Shown here in pieces: positions 63,579 through 64,000 of a stretch of DNA of 64,000 bases; positions within the stretch are counted from its first letter, which is position 1; each line of letters starts with the position of its first letter. Origin of the DNA: Salegentibacter sp. R32 (GTDB taxonomy: Bacteria; Bacteroidota; Bacteroidia; Flavobacteriales; Flavobacteriaceae); assembly GCF_008692195.1 (NCBI RefSeq), contig NZ_RXOM01000054.1, positions 146,024-210,023 of the forward strand. The letters are read 5' to 3'. The notes beneath the pieces were generated by a model. That model was given only the letters and a program-made list of their open reading frames with translations, had not been told where the DNA came from and made no database searches. The translations under genes were made by a program, and so were the position numbers.

Positions 63579-63628
63579 CTTCAGAATAAGTCATTCTGAA
63601 GCACACAACGTCATTCTGAACCTGCCCG
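63579..63628. repeat. REP-like GTCATTCTGAA units, apparently truncated by the insertion sequence
   Basis: CTTCAGAAT (63579-63587) pairs with ATTCTGAAG (63593-63601), and a second GTCATTCTGAA starts at 63610 and runs into CCTGCCCG. At 36209 the comparable unit continues after CCTGCC with CCGGC and a closing arm; here that part is missing. Confidence 0.55.
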
Positions 63629-64000
63629 TATTCTAAGGTTTGTCCAAATTTTTATGCTGCAAATTTAAAGGTTTCCACATAGGGTGTTTGCCTTTTGGCC
63701 ACAGCAAAAATTCTGCTAACAATTTTGTTTCTAATGATGTTGAGTGTTGACATTTTGTTTTTTCCTTCTTTTAATCGTTCATTGTAATAAATTTTTAATT
63801 GTGAATCATGTAAAATAGCTGTTGCGGCAGCTGATGACAGAATAGTTTTTAAGTCTCTATTACCTAAAACACTTATTCTTGTCCTGCCCCTGTAACTCGT
63901 TCCAGAACTATGCTCAAAAGGCGCAATACCAGCATAACATGCAAATTTCCGCCAGTTCTGGAATGACTTAAAATTATTGGTATGCGCTATCATTGTTGCA
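63629..64000 (-). mobile_element. IS110-family insertion sequence, right end inside window
   Basis: The transposase gene ends 23 nt before the point where the REP-like unit stops matching (about 63629), so the element's end is placed there. The rest of the element lies beyond the window. The short non-coding end fits the IS110 subgroup, which keeps its long non-coding end upstream of the gene. The exact boundary is inferred. Confidence 0.55.
63652..64000 (-). CDS. IS110-family transposase, C-terminal part (5' end outside window)
   Basis: The frame is open to the right window edge; the visible 115 residues hold the C-terminal transposase_20-type domain of IS110 proteins: FACYAGIAPFEHSSGTSYRG, RISVLGNRDLKTILSSAAA, and a basic helical tail. 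The Ser residues in HSSGTS are candidates for the family's catalytic serine. The Met at 63993 is internal (the codons upstream read A-T), so it is not the start. Whether the gene is intact cannot be judged. Confidence 0.88.
   Translation of the reverse strand, partial: ATMIAHTNNFKSFQNWRKFACYAGIAPFEHSSGTSYRGRTRISVLGNRDLKTILSSAAATAILHDSQLKIYYNERLKEGKNKMSTLNIIRNKIVSRIFAVAKRQTPYVETFKFAA

Noticed and set aside
63579..63628. Repeated GTCATTCTGAA as a CRISPR array
   Set aside because: Only two irregular units with internal inverted pairing and no spacers of constant length; no cas genes.

Overview
The window is chromosomal DNA of a low-GC member of the Bacteroidota, almost certainly family Flavobacteriaceae. 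The evidence is a gliding lipoprotein (gldH), a T9SS type B C-terminal sorting domain, TonB-dependent receptors with carboxypeptidase-like N-terminal domains, DUF4625, RicT/PSP1, the tdk-alr-mscL-asd neighbourhood, absence of Shine-Dalgarno sequences, and many matches to the Bacteroidota promoter element TAnnTTTG. The genus cannot be fixed from the sequence alone.

Layout. 1-6.9 kb (mostly minus strand): a C-terminal processing protease cut by the window edge behind rnpA, an M1 metallopeptidase, and a metallo-beta-lactamase-fold hydrolase followed by a subtilisin-like lipoprotein. 7-18.3 kb: cation/proton antiporter, YebC regulator, small lipoprotein, lepA, an outer-membrane beta-barrel receptor, dusB, a DUF1275 membrane protein, and rbfA with a LolC/E-like permease. 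18.3-24.9 kb: mce, a CAT-anticodon tRNA, a very small surface-sorting-like protein, ribE, and the pdxA-yceD-rpmF / fabH-accB-accC block (vitamin B6, ribosome and fatty acid start). 25-32.4 kb: mtgA, a GreA-like protein, recJ, a uracil-DNA glycosylase family protein, several small membrane or secreted proteins, and rsmI. 32.5-42.6 kb: tdk, alr, a T9SS cargo protein, mscL, asd, then a metal-flavoured outer-membrane uptake cluster (two small Cys/His proteins, a TonB receptor and a His-rich DUF4625 lipoprotein). 42.7-54.9 kb: a MoxR-like/VWA pair, an M50-like membrane protease, a MATE exporter, an acyl-CoA thioesterase, a SPOR protein, dprA, trpS, plsC, and a lipoprotein / ECF sigma / trans-envelope barrel operon. 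55-64 kb: recA, trhO, ricT-gldH-PBP1A, scoA-scoB, and the 3' end of an IS110-family transposase.

Most of the window is ordinary core genome. The less ordinary material is between genes. There is a family of about 100-bp elements at gene 3' ends whose first hairpin shows compensatory changes between copies. There are GTCA-ended REP-like units, one apparently interrupted by the IS110 element. There is a 157-bp near-palindromic MITE-like element. Upstream of trhO lies an orphan structured region ending in a strong terminator, with a possible 30-aa Cys-rich peptide. The most interesting protein-coding region is the His-rich metal-uptake-like cluster at 38.1-42.6 kb, followed by the sigma factor coupled to a one-piece inner-membrane/outer-membrane protein at 52.4-54.5 kb.
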